A stretch of 64,000 nt of DNA from Marsupella aquatica (taxonomy: Eukaryota > Marchantiophyta). The DNA lies in the NCBI GenBank assembly GCA_973895155.1, contig OZ316899.1, positions 6,820,001 through 6,884,000 of the forward strand, given 5' to 3'. Positions 43,556 through 56,331 of this stretch are shown in pieces. The position numbers and the translations under genes are program-made. The notes beneath the pieces were generated by a model, which was not told the DNA's origin, made no database searches, and saw only the letters and a list, made by a program, of their open reading frames with translations. Positions within the stretch are counted from its first letter, which is position 1; each line of letters begins with the position of its first letter.

Positions 43556-43744
43556 TCAGGACGGAGGTGTTTACAAAAGACAGCAAATAGGAAACAAGAT
43601 TTAATAACAGAAACTGGTAACAGGAAGAAACACTGGTAACAGGAAAATGGGTGGAATTTTTTTTTGAATTCTTTTTTTTTGACAGTTCGGCTGCCATGTC
43701 TTCTTTGTCTTGCTTGTAACGTTTGTCTAGGAAAGTTGACCCGT
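43556..43744 (-). other. Gypsy A leader, truncated by element B1
   Basis: The stretch CTTGTAACGTTTGTCTAGGAA matches the A leader at 51680-51705. It ends at the B1 LTR start at 43745. Contains T-rich runs (43657-43680). Confidence 0.6.
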
Positions 43745-44512
43745 TGTCGCGAGGACTGAAAGTTAGGGGCTCCTCGGGCAAACTGCGCGGTTTTGGCTGC
43801 GATTGGGATAGGCAACAAGCACTTTTTGGAGCAAACTCTCACTCCTTTATATTTTTTACTTTTCTCACAAAGGTTACAATAGGTGCCCTCGAGTAAGCTT
43901 GCTCGCAAGAGTCTGGTAGCTGGCCCTACGGTGGGCCGCTACCTCTAACTTGTCGAGTAGAACTCCTTGAGTGACTAACTACTCAAAATCTGATGGAAAA
44001 ACTATCCTCCTTAGCTCACAAAACCAAAACTCGACTAGCTACTCCACTAGTCTAAAACAGCTCACACGGAACTCGGGCCTGGACCAACAAGGCTCCAAAC
44101 TTGAGAAATCCCCGCCTGGATCAAAAACTCCACACCTAGATCCAAAACTTGCCCAGAACTCCAAAACCGCCGCACAACAATCGAGTTCCGCAGAACGGAG
44201 CGGAACTCACAGAACGCAACTCAACAGATCTCAATAGACAATCGCCAACCTCAATGAGCCGAGGCTCAAGTCTTAAGTAGCATTGGAAACCCAACCATCC
44301 AGCCTGAGCCAGCTGCCATCAGCGAGGCTCATCCAAACTCCAAGCCTGGTGACTCACCCAAACACCAACCTGGTGACGATGAGTCACCCAATCACCAAAC
44401 CTCAATCCATTCAACCAAGCAGCCCCTCCAAGTCAGCATGCACGCAACCCAACCGGGAGGCCTCGCCCATCATCCCCTATAAAAGCCATTCTTGAGCCAA
44501 AATCTTTCGGCA
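43745..44512 (-). repeat. Gypsy B1 3' LTR
   Basis: TGTCGCGAGG...TTTCGGCA on the plus strand (TGCCGAAAG...CGCGACA in element orientation). It matches 50782-51535 with frequent substitutions and small indels, so the insertion is old. Confidence 0.9.
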
Positions 44513-44530
44513 TGATATCCTCCCCCAGTA
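44513..44530 (-). promoter_or_regulatory. Gypsy B1 polypurine tract
   Basis: Minus strand ACTGGGGGAGGATATCA ends at the LTR. The same arrangement is seen in B2 at 52959. Confidence 0.8.
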
Positions 44531-44968
44531 AACCGGAGCAGCCTCCGGTCTACTCCAATCATCAGATTTCCTCTAAGTCTGAGTCCGAACTTGAGCCATG
44601 CGCCTGGACCACTTCCTCCTCAAGAAACTCAAACCCAAAGCCTTCAGACTCAGCCTTAGGCACTCCACTTTCCAGAAACTCGAAGTCCAACTCATCCAAA
44701 TCAGAACCAATCAAGCCACTTTCAAAACTCAAGTCCAACGGATGCCTCTGGGGTTTCACTTCCACAAAAATGGCATATCATGTGCGACGAAGGATAGGGT
44801 CATTTTATTGGTTGTAAGGGAAGACTTAAGAATTTTTGTAGAAGAACAATAGGGTCTTTTAAATTCAATTTTGAGACTTATAAGAACATTAGGGCCTTTT
44901 TAATCCAATTTTTGGAATATTCCAAGAATATTCCAACTTTATAGGGGTTAAAAAATAATATTTTTTTC
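44531..44968. other. Gypsy B1 3' untranslated region
   Basis: Between pol end and polypurine tract. Contains a Ser/Glu-rich degenerate frame on the minus strand (44765-44562) that may be a pol C-terminal extension. No domain. Confidence 0.5.
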
Positions 44969-47900
44969 TTACATTTTAGGGGGTCCAAGGCCTAAAAACG
45001 TCGCAGGTGATGGGGAGGTCCCCATGTAGTGAGACCCCCAAGACGGATGCACCTGGACCAGTGCCTTGTCTTCAAATTCACTCAAGTCGGAAGTTGAGTC
45101 CATTCCCTTCTCGGTCCTCCTCTTGAAGATCTTCACCCTTTTCCCTGCGTAAGGTACTTGGTGAACTGTTCCATCCAACTCCCGAATAGTGTAGGTGGCA
45201 TTTGCATGAACAACAACCACCACATACGGACCTTGCCACCTCCGAGAAAACTTGTTTTGGCTCAAGTGTTGCTCGTGCAACTTACTTTCGTAAACCAGAA
45301 CCCAATCTCCTTCCTTAGCCAAGATAGGCTTCAACCGATGAGTCCTGTCGAACCTGCCCTTGTTCCTTAACCTCGCCATCTTCAATTGCTTCCGAGCCAC
45401 CTCAATCTTCGCGGGTAACAAGTTGAAGTGTTTGATCCTTCGAGCCAGCAACTCCTCTCTCGAAACTTCATCTTTCCATCCAATCAGTCGCCAGCTGCAA
45501 ACATCTTCCTCGAGTGGCATCATTGGCAAGTGCCCAGTAAGTAGCTCAACCGGAACGTATCCGGTCACTGAGCTACAAGTCATCCAATCCGCTAATAGAG
45601 CAAGTGGAGACTCGACCACCTACCCAAGTCCCCATCACAAGCCTTACCCAAAGCGCTCACAATCTGGATGTGCCCCCTTTCAGATTTCCCATTGCATTCC
45701 GGATTGTAACTCGAAGTCAGCTTCAGTTATGCGATATTGGTCAAAAACCTCTTGCGCTTCCTTGGAGCTGAGCTCCCCCCTATCAGCTCTGATCCTTGTA
45801 AAGCACCCATGCCTTGCAATGATATCCTCAAGTATGAACTGGCAAACGGCAGCAATAGTGTTCGAAACCAACGCTCTCCCTTCCACATAAGAAGACAAGT
45901 TTTCTCTCGCCAAAACCAAGTATCTCGCCCCATTGCTCTCTCTCGGCATGTACACCACATCAACAGCTCATTGAAAGTGTAGAGCCATGGGGTAAGTCGG
46001 AACCAATCCATCCCTATGTCGGATCCTTGAGTAAAACTGGCAAATCTCGCAAGTCTTGACATAGTCTCGAACGACCAAGTATAAACCTGGCCACCAGTAC
46101 AGCTTCTGAACCCTCTCGTAAGTTGAATGCACCCCTTTGTGCCCAGCCATTCAGCATCATGGCACTCTTTGAGAATTTGGTCTTTCTCATCCTTAGTATC
46201 CACAACCCTCTGCAACAACTGACTTGGGTCCTTATGCCTTTGCCACAAGTAGCCCTCCCTCAATAGGAACTTGTAAGATCTTTTCCGGATCTTGACAAAC
46301 TCCTGGTAACTCCACTCTGGTTGCTTCTCCAAAGTGCTAATATAACGCCCGATATGCAGCAACTCTCACAAGTAGAGTTCTTCCTTGAACTCGAGACTTC
46401 CAACACTTTTGGTTCCGGTCATCTCGCCAACTCTCGTTGCTACCTCATTTCCGAATCTCGCCCTTGACAGCATGTTGGCAACCGGATTATCCTTTCCCGC
46501 AATGTGACTTAGCTCAGGGTTGAACATCCAAATGAAAGCAATCCACCTGAGCATCGCTATGTCAGGCATCTCACAATTCGCAATCTCCCCAACAACGATT
46601 GACAATCAGTCTCAACCACCACCGGCGCCCCAATCAAATAGTTCCTCTCCTGATGGAGTGCCACTTTGGCACCCCAAAGCTCCCTCTTAACTTGGGCATA
46701 TCTCCTTTGCCTTTCCGTAAAAAAATGTGCCCCAAATCTGATCGCATACCTTTCCCCATTCTCATCATCTTGCCCAACAATTCACCCGACTGCAAACAGA
46801 CTCGCATCAATAGTCATGATCAGTTGTCGCCCGCTCTCATAGTCCACAGCTCAGAGAACTGGTGGGCTCATGAGAGCACTCTTAAGCTTAGCCATTGCTT
46901 CACTATGCTTGGGTAGCCATCTCCACTTAACCTTTTTCCTCAACAGCTCATAGAGCAGGTCCGCCAGGTGCGAGAAGTGAGGGATCCAGATCTTGTAAAA
47001 GAAACAAGCACCCAAAAACCTCCAAACTTCCGGCACCGATTCACAATCCTTCATCTTGCTAATAGCTCTCACCTTATCCATGTTTGGCTTCCTTCCATAA
47101 GATCCGCACATTTTCCCAACAACTTTCACCTCTTTCATCCCGAATTCAGACTTCTCCCTCGAAAGAGTGACTCCCACATCAATCAGCTTCTTGAGAACTG
47201 CCTTAACATCAGCAATGTGATCCCACACAAACTGCCGGATCCCATCACTCCTCAAGGTCTCATCCTTCCTTTCAGCCAAGCACCCCTTTATCGGGACATC
47301 ATCAATGAACGGTCTTGCTTTTTCCGGAATGAACGGCTCCAAGATTTTACTCATCGCATTTTGCATGTGCGCTACTGAGTTTTTCGCCCCTTGAGGAAGA
47401 GTGCACATCCTCAAGAGGCCTAGCGGGGTCCTCATAGTCGTAATGTCTTGTCTCTCTTGTGCCAATTGGAACTGGTCGTAACCCAAAAACAAATCACCCA
47501 TGGAGTAGATTGCCCTCCCAGCAAACTCCTCCGCAAACTCATCCATGAGTGGCCCAACTCCCACATTCCTGATGGTCACCTTGTTTGGAGGTTGCATATC
47601 CTGAATGAACCTCAAGCTCCCATTCTTCTTTCTCATTGTAAACCATCTATTTGAGTAGGGAGCATCAGACCTCTCGAGAATCATAGCACTCAGCTTGTCC
47701 TTAAGCAGTTCTGCAAGCTTCGGAGCTAAAGCCCGCGGAACCAAAATCGGTTTCAGATCCCACGGAACATGAGGGACAGTAAAGATGACCATCAGTGTCA
47801 CCTTACTTGGATTTGCACAACCAATCTCCTCAATCAAAAACGAGAATGCCTTGCCATGCTCCATTATCATCTTTCAAAATGCCACTTGCTCCACCTCCGT

Positions 47901-50741
47901 AAGTAACCCATCCGAACCAATCTTAAGCTTCACCAAACTCTCTTGAGTAAACTTATGCCCTATCCGATCAGTTGGCCTCAACCTTGGTTCCAATCTTGCT
48001 CGATCCATAACCTCCATCGCATCGTCCGGCAAAGGTATCACCGCCGGCCTCACCTTCTTATCGACCATCTTGTATTTGGTACTCGAGTATACAAGCACGG
48101 CCATAGATGAGTACTGCCTTTCCAACTCCTTCTCCAGCTTGTCCCTTCCCAAGTTAGACTCCGCACATTTGAGTGGCTCATCCTCTCCATTATCCATCAT
48201 GTTTTCCCCTTCACAAGGAGCTAAGGAACGAGCACTCCGCCGATCCACTCTTTTCAGCAAAGTGCCAAGTCATTTTCCGGACCTAGACCAGAGTCGGCAC
48301 TCTCAGTCCTCAACCCTTTCCTATTCCTCTCGTTTCCACGTAAAATAGCCAGAAATTGAACCACCTCTTTCCCATCTTTGCTCCAAACCTTCACCATGAA
48401 GGTAGTATCGTCCAGAACCTTTGTCTCCATCCTCCATTCAGTGATGAACGGCATGCCCAGTATCACCGGAAACGACAAGTGCTCATGAACAAAAATGTTA
48501 CAAGCCTGCTTGACATTCCCGAACTTCACCATCACATTGGGACATCCGCCCCAAAGATAGTCCTTCATCAAACTCATCGAGTTCACACTCCAAAGCAACT
48601 CATTATCCACCGGCCAATTCCCCTTTTGAAACACCTTTGGATCCATCAAGTTGATCTCCAAGCCAGTATCAATGAGCGCCCGCACCTTGCCTTCCATTCC
48701 TTCCAACTGGCACTCGCTCTCCGGACTTGCTCGAGCCCAGTATCCATCTCGGTAAGCATAATTGTTTCCTTTCATTGAGCCCATGACATGAATGGTCCTG
48801 GATTGTGCGGTAATGCCTTCTCGCTCTTTCCCTTCAGTCGGGTCCCTGTTTGCCATAGACTCAGCTTTGCTTCCAATTCCCATGAGCTCCTTTTCCGTAT
48901 CGAAGAACTCATCGTCCAAGTCCATGAGCTCCTCTTCTGCATCAAAGAACTCATCGTCCAAGTCCATGAGCTCCTCTTCCGCATCAAAGAACTCATCGTC
49001 CATCAGCTCCCCTCCAAGGGACTTGATCCTCTTTGGCATCCCCAAGCCTGACTCTTCGAGGCCAGCAAACTTGCTTCTTGAACCCATGGACACCCCAACA
49101 GTGTAAGTTTGGAAACTCCCTATTTCCGTCTCGCCAGCCTCCCCCATCAACGTGTGAGGGCCCTCTTTGTAAATCCGTTTCCTCTTGGATCTCTCCAAGA
49201 TCGCCCTCCTAGATCTCCCGCCTCATGCTGCCAAAGAACTTGGCATTGGTAAACCCTTGAGCCTGTTGGCTCCAGAACTTCTCAGCTACAACCTTCGGGT
49301 ACATAGCCTGGTCAACATCCCTGCCAAGCACCCAGCCCGGATCCTTCCTGATCGGTTTCCCTTTCTCCAGTTCTTTCTCACTCATTTCCTCTTCTTCGAA
49401 CCTAACCCTTCTTTCCTTGTCTCGAGTATCCCGCCTCTCTCGTTCCCCTGATTGAGACAGTGTCATCCTTGTCGGTTTTCTTCCTTTTTGACTCTATCGA
49501 GGCATCCCAACTAGCCCCAACCTTAACCGTTATCGCATTGATCAGCACCGAGTCACTCCATCCGGATCTCTCTTGCATTAAATCCGCCAAGTGCTTGTAA
49601 AACTTGTCCGTTTCCGTCACGGGGCCATCCAACTCCACATTGTAAACATTCGCTTCCAGGTGCAAAGAGGACACCTCTTTGATTCGCTTCTCAACCAAAG
49701 CCTTCATGCCTCCCTTGTTGGAGTTGAATGGAATCGGCTCCTCAGTATCGGCAAACGATATCTTTTTTTGACCAACTTCACCGATGAACTTGATCAACCC
49801 TTTATCCGCAGCTTCCCTCGGGTCCAGGCACTCCCGTTTGTCATGCTCTTTGCTGTTGCACCACATGCATGGCCAACTCTGCAACTCTCACTTCCGCTCG
49901 GGAGCACTTGCAACCCTTGGTTTTGGATTCTCGACCGCATGTGCCGCCAAGATCTTCAGGTTCTGCATCATTTCCGCGAGATCATCCACCGATGGTTTGA
50001 TCTCATCCTTTGCTGGTTCTCGCTTCCCTTTTCTCAATATCGGTTCCGACGGCCTTAGGTCAAGAGTGGTAGCCTCCTTGTCCAGCTCTTGCCGCCGATG
50101 TCGATTGCTCACTTTCGATACTGCTTTCTCAACTTGGTTCAAGTCGTTAGACAAGGTAACTCTCGAAGGTTCCAACAGCTCCATTGTGTTCTCAAGCTCC
50201 TCTCAAAGGTCCTCATCTGCTGCCCTCAAGAAGAGCGTCGAGCGCTGCAACTCAATGATCCCCACATCCCGCTTCGGTAACTGAGACACCCTTCTCTTGA
50301 ACTCCCTTAGGAGCTCTTGCGGCCCCTTCAACTTCTTGTTCATTCACCCAATCCAAGAAGGTAGCCTGTGTGACCCGATCAGCATCCTCCGCTTGGAACT
50401 CCTCTTTCATCTTCTGGTTGAAATCATCCCAGCCCTCAGCTCACTCAACAATGGTCCGCACCGTAGAACTCAACTCCTTCTCAACCAGCACCACAAACTC
50501 TTTCACCGCCGTCCCTTCGTCCAACTTGTAGACAACTGCTTCTGTCAAGTAAGACTTAAGGTAGCTTGTCACATTTCTCCCATCAAACTGCCCATTCTCC
50601 TTCAGAACCTCTGGGAGACACCGAGTAGTTCTATTCACTTCCCTGTTCGCCCTTTCCGCCTCAAGCTCTTCCTTCCTTATGGTTCTCATCATCAACATGA
50701 TGATGCTTGAGATCCGATCGACTTCATCATAGTCACCCATC
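44969..50741 (-). pseudogene. Gypsy B1 gag-pol, decayed
   Basis: Order from 50741: gag (MGDYDEVDRISS; QLPKRDVGIIELQRSTLFLRA-like region near 50250); knuckle CMWCNSKEHDKREC (49870); protease ALIDTGLEINLM (48680) with a GMPFITEWRMETKVLDD tail (48460); reverse transcriptase 47870-46900 with RFIQDMQPPNKVTIRNVGVGP, YSMGDLFLGYDQFQL, MRTPLGLLRMCTLPQGAKNS and PFIDDVPIKG; RNase H ending MLRWIAFIWMFNPELSHIAGKDNPVANMLSR (46480); integrase finger VAGHKGVHSTYERVQKLYWWPG and CEICQF (46150-46040), core YMPRESNGARYLVLARENLS, and C-terminus to 44969. Frameshifts and stops separate most modules. The F-I-D-D reverse transcriptase sequence is unlike that of family A. Confidence 0.85.
48885..49010 (-). repeat. 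42-bp coding repeat (three acidic units) in gypsy B1
   Basis: Encodes three copies of DDEFFDAEEELMDL or a close variant. In-frame expansion of an acidic linker between gag and protease. Confidence 0.85.
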
Positions 50742-50761
50742 TCATCCAATCGCCCCAGGGA

Positions 50762-50780
50762 ATCCCCAGTATGGTCGCCA
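50762..50780 (-). promoter_or_regulatory. Gypsy B1 primer binding site
   Basis: Minus strand TGGCGACCATACTGGGG begins two bases after the 5' LTR. It resembles the TGGCGACTC-type sites described for tRNA-Arg-primed plant gypsy elements. The tRNA assignment is inference. Confidence 0.6.
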
Positions 50781-50781
50781 A

Positions 50782-51535
50782 TGTCGCAAGGACTTAAAGT
50801 TAGGGGCTCCTCGGGCAAACTGCGCGTTTATGGCTGCGATTGGGACAATCGACAAGCACTTTCCAGAGCAAACTCTTTTTTACTTTTCTCACAAAGGTTA
50901 CAATGGGTGCCTCAAGTAAGCTTGCCCACAAGAGTCTGGTAGTTGGCCCTACGGCGGGCTGCTACCTCTTACTTGTCGAGCTGAACTCCTCAAGTGACTA
51001 TCTACTCAAAATCTGACGGAAAAACTCTCCTCCTTAGCTCACAAAACCAAAATTTGACTAGCTACTCCACTAGTCTAAAACAACTCTCACGGAACTTGGG
51101 TCTGGACCAACAAGGCTCCAAACTCGAGAAATCCCCGCCTAGATCAAAAACTCCACACCTGGATCCAACACTCGCACAGAACTCCAAAACCGCCGCACAA
51201 CAGTCAAGTTCCGCAGAACGGAGTGGAACTCACAGAATGCAACTCAACACATCTCAATAGACAACCGCCAACCTCAATGAGCCGAGGCTCAAGTCTTAAG
51301 TAGCATCGGAAACCCAACCATCCAGCCTAAGCCAGCTACCATCAGCGAGGCTCATCCAAACCCCAAGCCTGGTGACTCACCCAAACACCAAACTTGGTGA
51401 CGATAGTCACCCAATCACCAAACCTCAATCCATCCAACCAAGCAGCCCCTCTGAGTCAGCATGCACGCAACCCAACCAGGAGGCCTTGCCCATCATTCCC
51501 TATAAAAGCCATTCCTGAGCCAAAATCTTTTGGCA
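50782..51535 (-). repeat. Gypsy B1 5' LTR
   Basis: TGTCGCAAGG...TTTTGGCA. Partner of 43745-44512. The flanking five bases on the two outer sides (CCCGT and TGACA) do not match, so no target duplication is preserved. Confidence 0.85.
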
Positions 51536-51937
51536 TGACAACGGCCTATCCGGGCCTGGACCATAAGGGAGCTCGGCGTCGGAGTCAGCGATGCCGGAGC
51601 TAAGTGTTAAGGTAGTCAAGTTCCGCAACTCTGGGGCGGTCGACGGTTTGGCCGCCACGTCTTTGTTGTCCTGCTTGTAACGTTGGTCTAGGGAAGTCAA
51701 CCTGTCCTCCTTCTATTCTTCTTGAACTTGGGCTCTCCTTTTGGTGGGGGAAGCCTGTTTACCACTCTTTGATCAAGTGTTTTTTGCCATGTCCCCATCA
51801 ACCAAATCTGCCCGCAGTCAACCCGTTGAGCACGTTGAAGCACTGAGTCTCCGCAAAAATCCGTTAAGATTTTTGGATTCCGACCTAGCACAACCCCGGC
51901 CCAGTGTCTATGCCAACAATGGCTCTGATACCACAAG
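51536..51937 (-). other. Gypsy A remnant: LTR start, leader and primer site
   Basis: 51541-51626 matches the start of the A LTR (compare 36695-36785). 51627-51921 is leader sequence (CTTGTAACGTTGGTCTAGG near 51680). 51922-51933 on the minus strand is TGGTATCAGAGC, the initiator-Met primer site, four bases from an A LTR at 51938. All gag-pol is missing between leader and LTR start. Confidence 0.7.
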
Positions 51938-52312
51938 TGGTGGACCTTGCCGCCCATTGCCCTCACCAATCCTAGCACTCACACCCCTAGTGCCCAAACG
52001 CCTCCATGGAATACCTTGAGCAAGAAATCTAGTGCCCCTTGCACCGCCAGCGGCCCCTCCCACACAAAGCCGCATTTACTCTCCAACCTGACCGCTACTC
52101 AATAGTCCTTACTGTCTGCACAAGCAACCAAGCATCGCGGTAAGCAACCCTTTAGGATCTAGAACTTGCCAAGTCTAGCATCCTAACTCAAGCTCAACAG
52201 ACATTGGTAAATAGGTCAGCAATAGGTCCTCCCGATGCCATAAGTTGGAACCAGAACCCACGCCCACTGTTTGTCCAGAACAGCTCCTTCCTTGGGCATG
52301 GCCCGGGGTCCC
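51938..52312 (-). repeat. Gypsy A 5' LTR, part, interrupted by element B2
   Basis: Matches 35326-35700 (TGGTGGACCTTGCC onward) and ends next to GGCCCGGGG, where B2 LTR sequence starts. The rest of this LTR would lie beyond the window if B2 inserted here. Confidence 0.7.
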
Positions 52313-52958
52313 TTGGGCAGGTCACTCGTGAAAGTCTGATCTCTAACCCTTCAACGGGCTACTATCTATCTTCCATCGAGCTATCGTCCTCTCAAAGGCT
52401 ATCAAGTCGGAAAATCCATGAAATCCAATGCCTGAAGTGCTCAAGCTCAGAATCTCATAGCTCGCATCGCCAACAATCCAACACTCAGGCTTGCTGGTCC
52501 GCAATTGGTAGCACCTCAAACCTCAATCCAAATCTCCATAAATGATCAAATCCCTTGGACTGAGCCAAAGCCCAGGCCTCAAATACGCCTCAAAAGCAGC
52601 ATCCCCGCCCAACGAGTCACCGCCAGGTGGGTTCAGAACTCAAAAGCCAGACTCTTGGTCGCCAAAAGACAAACCAACAGCCCTTCGCATTCCAATCGCA
52701 ACCAACTCCCAACTCCTTAGCTTCTGCATGCCCAAAACTCATCAGAAACAAAACACCAATCGTCACTCAGAGTTGAGCTCAAAGTCAAAATGATTCGACT
52801 CCTTAGCACTCGCAACTCATTGAAAACGGAACACCAATCGACTCTCAGAGTTGGGCTTGAAGTCAAAACAATTTGACTCCAAAGGTTTCGTAGCTCACCG
52901 AATACGGAACACCAACCGACTTCCTCATCCCTGGTCTCGGTACTGAAATGGTTCGTCA
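52313..52958 (-). repeat. Gypsy B2 3' LTR, diverged or shortened
   Basis: Ends GGTTCGTCA next to a polypurine tract (GGGGGAGAATGTCA on the minus strand, 52959-52975). It shares only patches with the B1 LTR. The left boundary is approximate. Confidence 0.6.
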
Positions 52959-53005
52959 TGACATTCTCCCCCAATAAACCTGAGCAGCCTCCGATCTGCT
53001 CCACT

Positions 53006-56000
53006 TTACTCAAATTCATCTAAGTCTGAACCAAAATCAAAACTCAAACTTATCTCATGCGCCTGGACCACTTTTCCTTCAAGAAATTCAAAATCCAAGT
53101 ACTCAGAATCTGCTTCAGTTTTTCTCTTTCTTCCTCTAGAACTTAAACTTTTTGAACCTGTCTGAACTCCCTTCTCTTTGGCCAAACTTGAGTCTAAGTC
53201 CTTTGAATGCGCCTGGACCAGCGCCTCATCTTCATTTTTGCTCAAGTTGGAACTTGAGTCCATTCCTTTATCAGTTCTTCTCTTAAAGACTTTCACTCTT
53301 TTCCCTACATAAGGTACTTGGTGAATAGTCCCATCCAACTCTCGAATCGTATAGGTAGCATTCGGGTGAACAGTCACCACTACATATGGACCTTGCCACC
53401 TTCAAGCAAACTTGTTTTGGCTCAAGTGTTGCTCGTCCAACTTGCTCTCGTAAATCAAAACCCAATCTCCTTTCTTAACCAAAACCGGCCTCAAACGACG
53501 AGTCCTATTGAACCTTGCCTTGTTCCTTAGCCTCACCATTTTCAATTGCTTCCGAGCCACTTTGATCTTTGCAGGTAACAGTCCAAAATGCTCGATCCTT
53601 CGAGCTAGCAACTCTTCTCTCAAAACTTTGTCTTTCCACCCAATCAATTGCCAACTACAAATGTCCTCCTTAAGAGGCATCATCGGCAAATGTCCAGTAA
53701 GCAACTCAGCAGGAACATATTCAGTAACATATCTGCAAGTCATCCAATCAGCCAGCAAGGCAAGTGGAAGAAGACTTGACCACCTACCAAGATCCCCATC
53801 ACAGGCCTTCGCCAATGCACTAATGATCTGAATATAACCTCGTTCAGATTTCCCATTGCCTTTCGGATTGTAACTTGAAGTAAGCTTCAACTTGATTCGG
53901 TACTGATCAAAAAATCCTGAGCTTCCTTGGAGCTCAACTCCCCCCTAGCAGCTCTCATCCTTGTAAAACACCCATGTCTCGCAATGATATCCTCCAAAAT
54001 GAACTGGCAAACAGCAGCGATTGTACTGGTAACCAAAGCTCTCCCTTCAATGTAAGAAGACAAGTCTTCTCTCGCCAAAACCAAGTATCTCGCCCCATTG
54101 CTTTCTCTTGGCATGTACACCACATCAATTGCCCACTGAAAATGTAGTGCCACCGGGTAAGTTGGAACCAACCCATCTCTATGTCGGATCCTCGAATAGA
54201 ACTGGCAGACTTCACAAGTCTCCACATAATCCCGAACGCTCAAGTACAAACCAGGCCACCAGTAAAGCTTCCTGATTCTGTCATAAGTCGCTTGAACCCC
54301 TCTGTGTCCAGCAACTTCCGCATCATGACTCTCCTTGAGAATTCGGTCTTTCTCTGCCTTTGTTCCAACAACTCTTTGAAGTAATAGTCCTGGTTCCTTC
54401 AACCTTCGCCACAAGTAACCCTCTTTCAACAGGAACTTGTAAGACCTCTTTTGAATTCTCACAAACTCTTTGTAATCCCACTCTGGTTGCTTCTCCAGAG
54501 TATTGATATACCTTCCAACATCCAGCAACTCTCCCAAATAGAGTTCCTCCTTAACCTCTAACTTTCCATTAGCTTCAGAACTGGCCGCCCTACTCACTCG
54601 AGAGCCTCAACCTCATTTCCAAACCTGGCTCTCGAAAGCATGTCAGCAACCGGGTTATCCTTTCCAGCTATATGACTCAACTCAGGGTCAAACATTCAAA
54701 TGAAAGCAATCCATCTAAGCATTGCTATATCTGGCATATTGCAGTTCGCTATCATTCCCAGTACCAATTGACAATCAGTCTCAATCACCACTGGGGATCC
54801 GATCAGGTAATTCCTCTCTTGATGGAGCGCCACTTCACTTGGGCATATCTCCTTTGTCTCTCCGTAAAGATCTCAGCCCCAAATCTAATCGCATACCTTT
54901 CGCCTTTCTCATCGTCCTGCCCAATAGCCCATCCAACCGCGAATGGCTTGCATCAACGGTAACTACCAATGGTCTCCCGCACTCATAATCTGCAGGTTGA
55001 AGCACCGGAGGGCTCATGAGAGCACTCTTCAACCTCAACATTGCCTCACTGTGCTCAGGTAACCATCGCCACTTAACTCATTTTCTCAGTAACTCATAGA
55101 GCGGATCTGCAAGGTGCGAGAAATGAGGAATCCAGATCTTGTAAAACACACAAGCACCCAGAAACCTTCAAACTTTTGGCACCGACTCGCAATCCTTCAT
55201 CTTACTTATAGCCATCACTTAGCTTATCCATGTTTGGCTTCCACCCATAAGCTCCGCACATCTGACCAACAACCTTCACCTCTTTCATTCCAAACTCAGA
55301 TTTCTCCCCCGAAAGAGTAAGTCCAACCTCAATCGGTTTCCCAAGAATGGCCTTGACATCAACAATGTGGTCCCACACAAACTTCCGGATCCCATCACTC
55401 CTCAAGGTCTCATCCTTAGTCTCATCCAAGCATCTCTTAATTGGAACATCATCCATGAATGGTCTCGCCTTTTCTGGAATGAACGGTTCTAGAACTTTAC
55501 TCATCGCATTCTGCATATGTGCCACTAAGTTAGTCGCCCCTTACAGAAGAGTGCACATCCGCAAGAGCCCCAAAGGAGTCCTCATAGTTGTTATGTCCCA
55601 ACTTTCCTACGACAATTGGAACTGATCATAACCCGAAAACAGATCACCCATTGAGTAGATTGCCCTCCCGACAAACTCCTCAGAAAATTCATCCACGAGT
55701 GGTCCTACTTCCACATTCCTAATCGTCACTTTGTTCAGCGGCTGCATGTCTTGGATGAACCTCAAACTCCCATTCTTTTTCCAAACCGTAAACCATCTGT
55801 TCAAATATGGAGCATCCAATCTCTCAAGAATCCCAGCACTTAGTTTTTCCTTCAATAGTTCCGCCAGCTTTGGAGCCAAAGCCCGCAGAATGGCAATCGG
55901 CTTCAGATCCCATGGAACATGCGGGACAGTGAAGATGACCATCGGTGTCACGTTACTTGGATCCGCACAACCAATCTCATCAATCAAGAACGAGAAAGCT

Positions 56001-56200
56001 TTGCCATGCTCCATAATCATCCTTCAAATGCTTCCTGTTCCAACTCAGTAAGCAACCCATCAAAACCAATTCTGAGTCTTGCTAGACTCTCCTGGGTAAA
56101 CTTATGCCCTATTCAACCTTTGGGTCTCAATCTCGGCTCCAATCTGGCTTGTTCCATCACCTCCATCGCATTATCCGGCAAAGGTATCGCTGCAGGTCTC
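53006..56200 (-). pseudogene. Gypsy B2 reverse transcriptase to integrase
   Basis: Reverse transcriptase 56020-55202 (GSLRFIQDMQPLNKVTIRN, YSMGDLFSGYDQFQL, PFMDDVPIKR), RNase H near 55000-54650 (CGRPLVVTVDASH), integrase finger and core 54597-53890 (VAGHRGVQATYDRIRKLYWWPG, CEVCQF, YMPRESNGARYLVLARED) and a C-terminal part to 53006. Closely related to B1 module by module. Stops and frameshifts occur at RT and at the integrase C-terminus. The upstream half lies beyond the LINE, at 61522. Confidence 0.85.
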
Positions 56201-56331
56201 ACCTTGGTAATGGTAATGGTAATGTATTATAAGCTCCGGGACCATGAAAGTCAAAGGAGCTGCCACAAAAAGTAAAGTACAATGCAATCAAAGAAAAGAG
56301 CAACCAAAAGAGATTGCTCAGAAGAGGACAA

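Noticed and set aside
44480-44487. TATAAAAG in the B1 LTR as the element promoter
   Set aside because: It reads on the plus strand, opposite to the element's direction.
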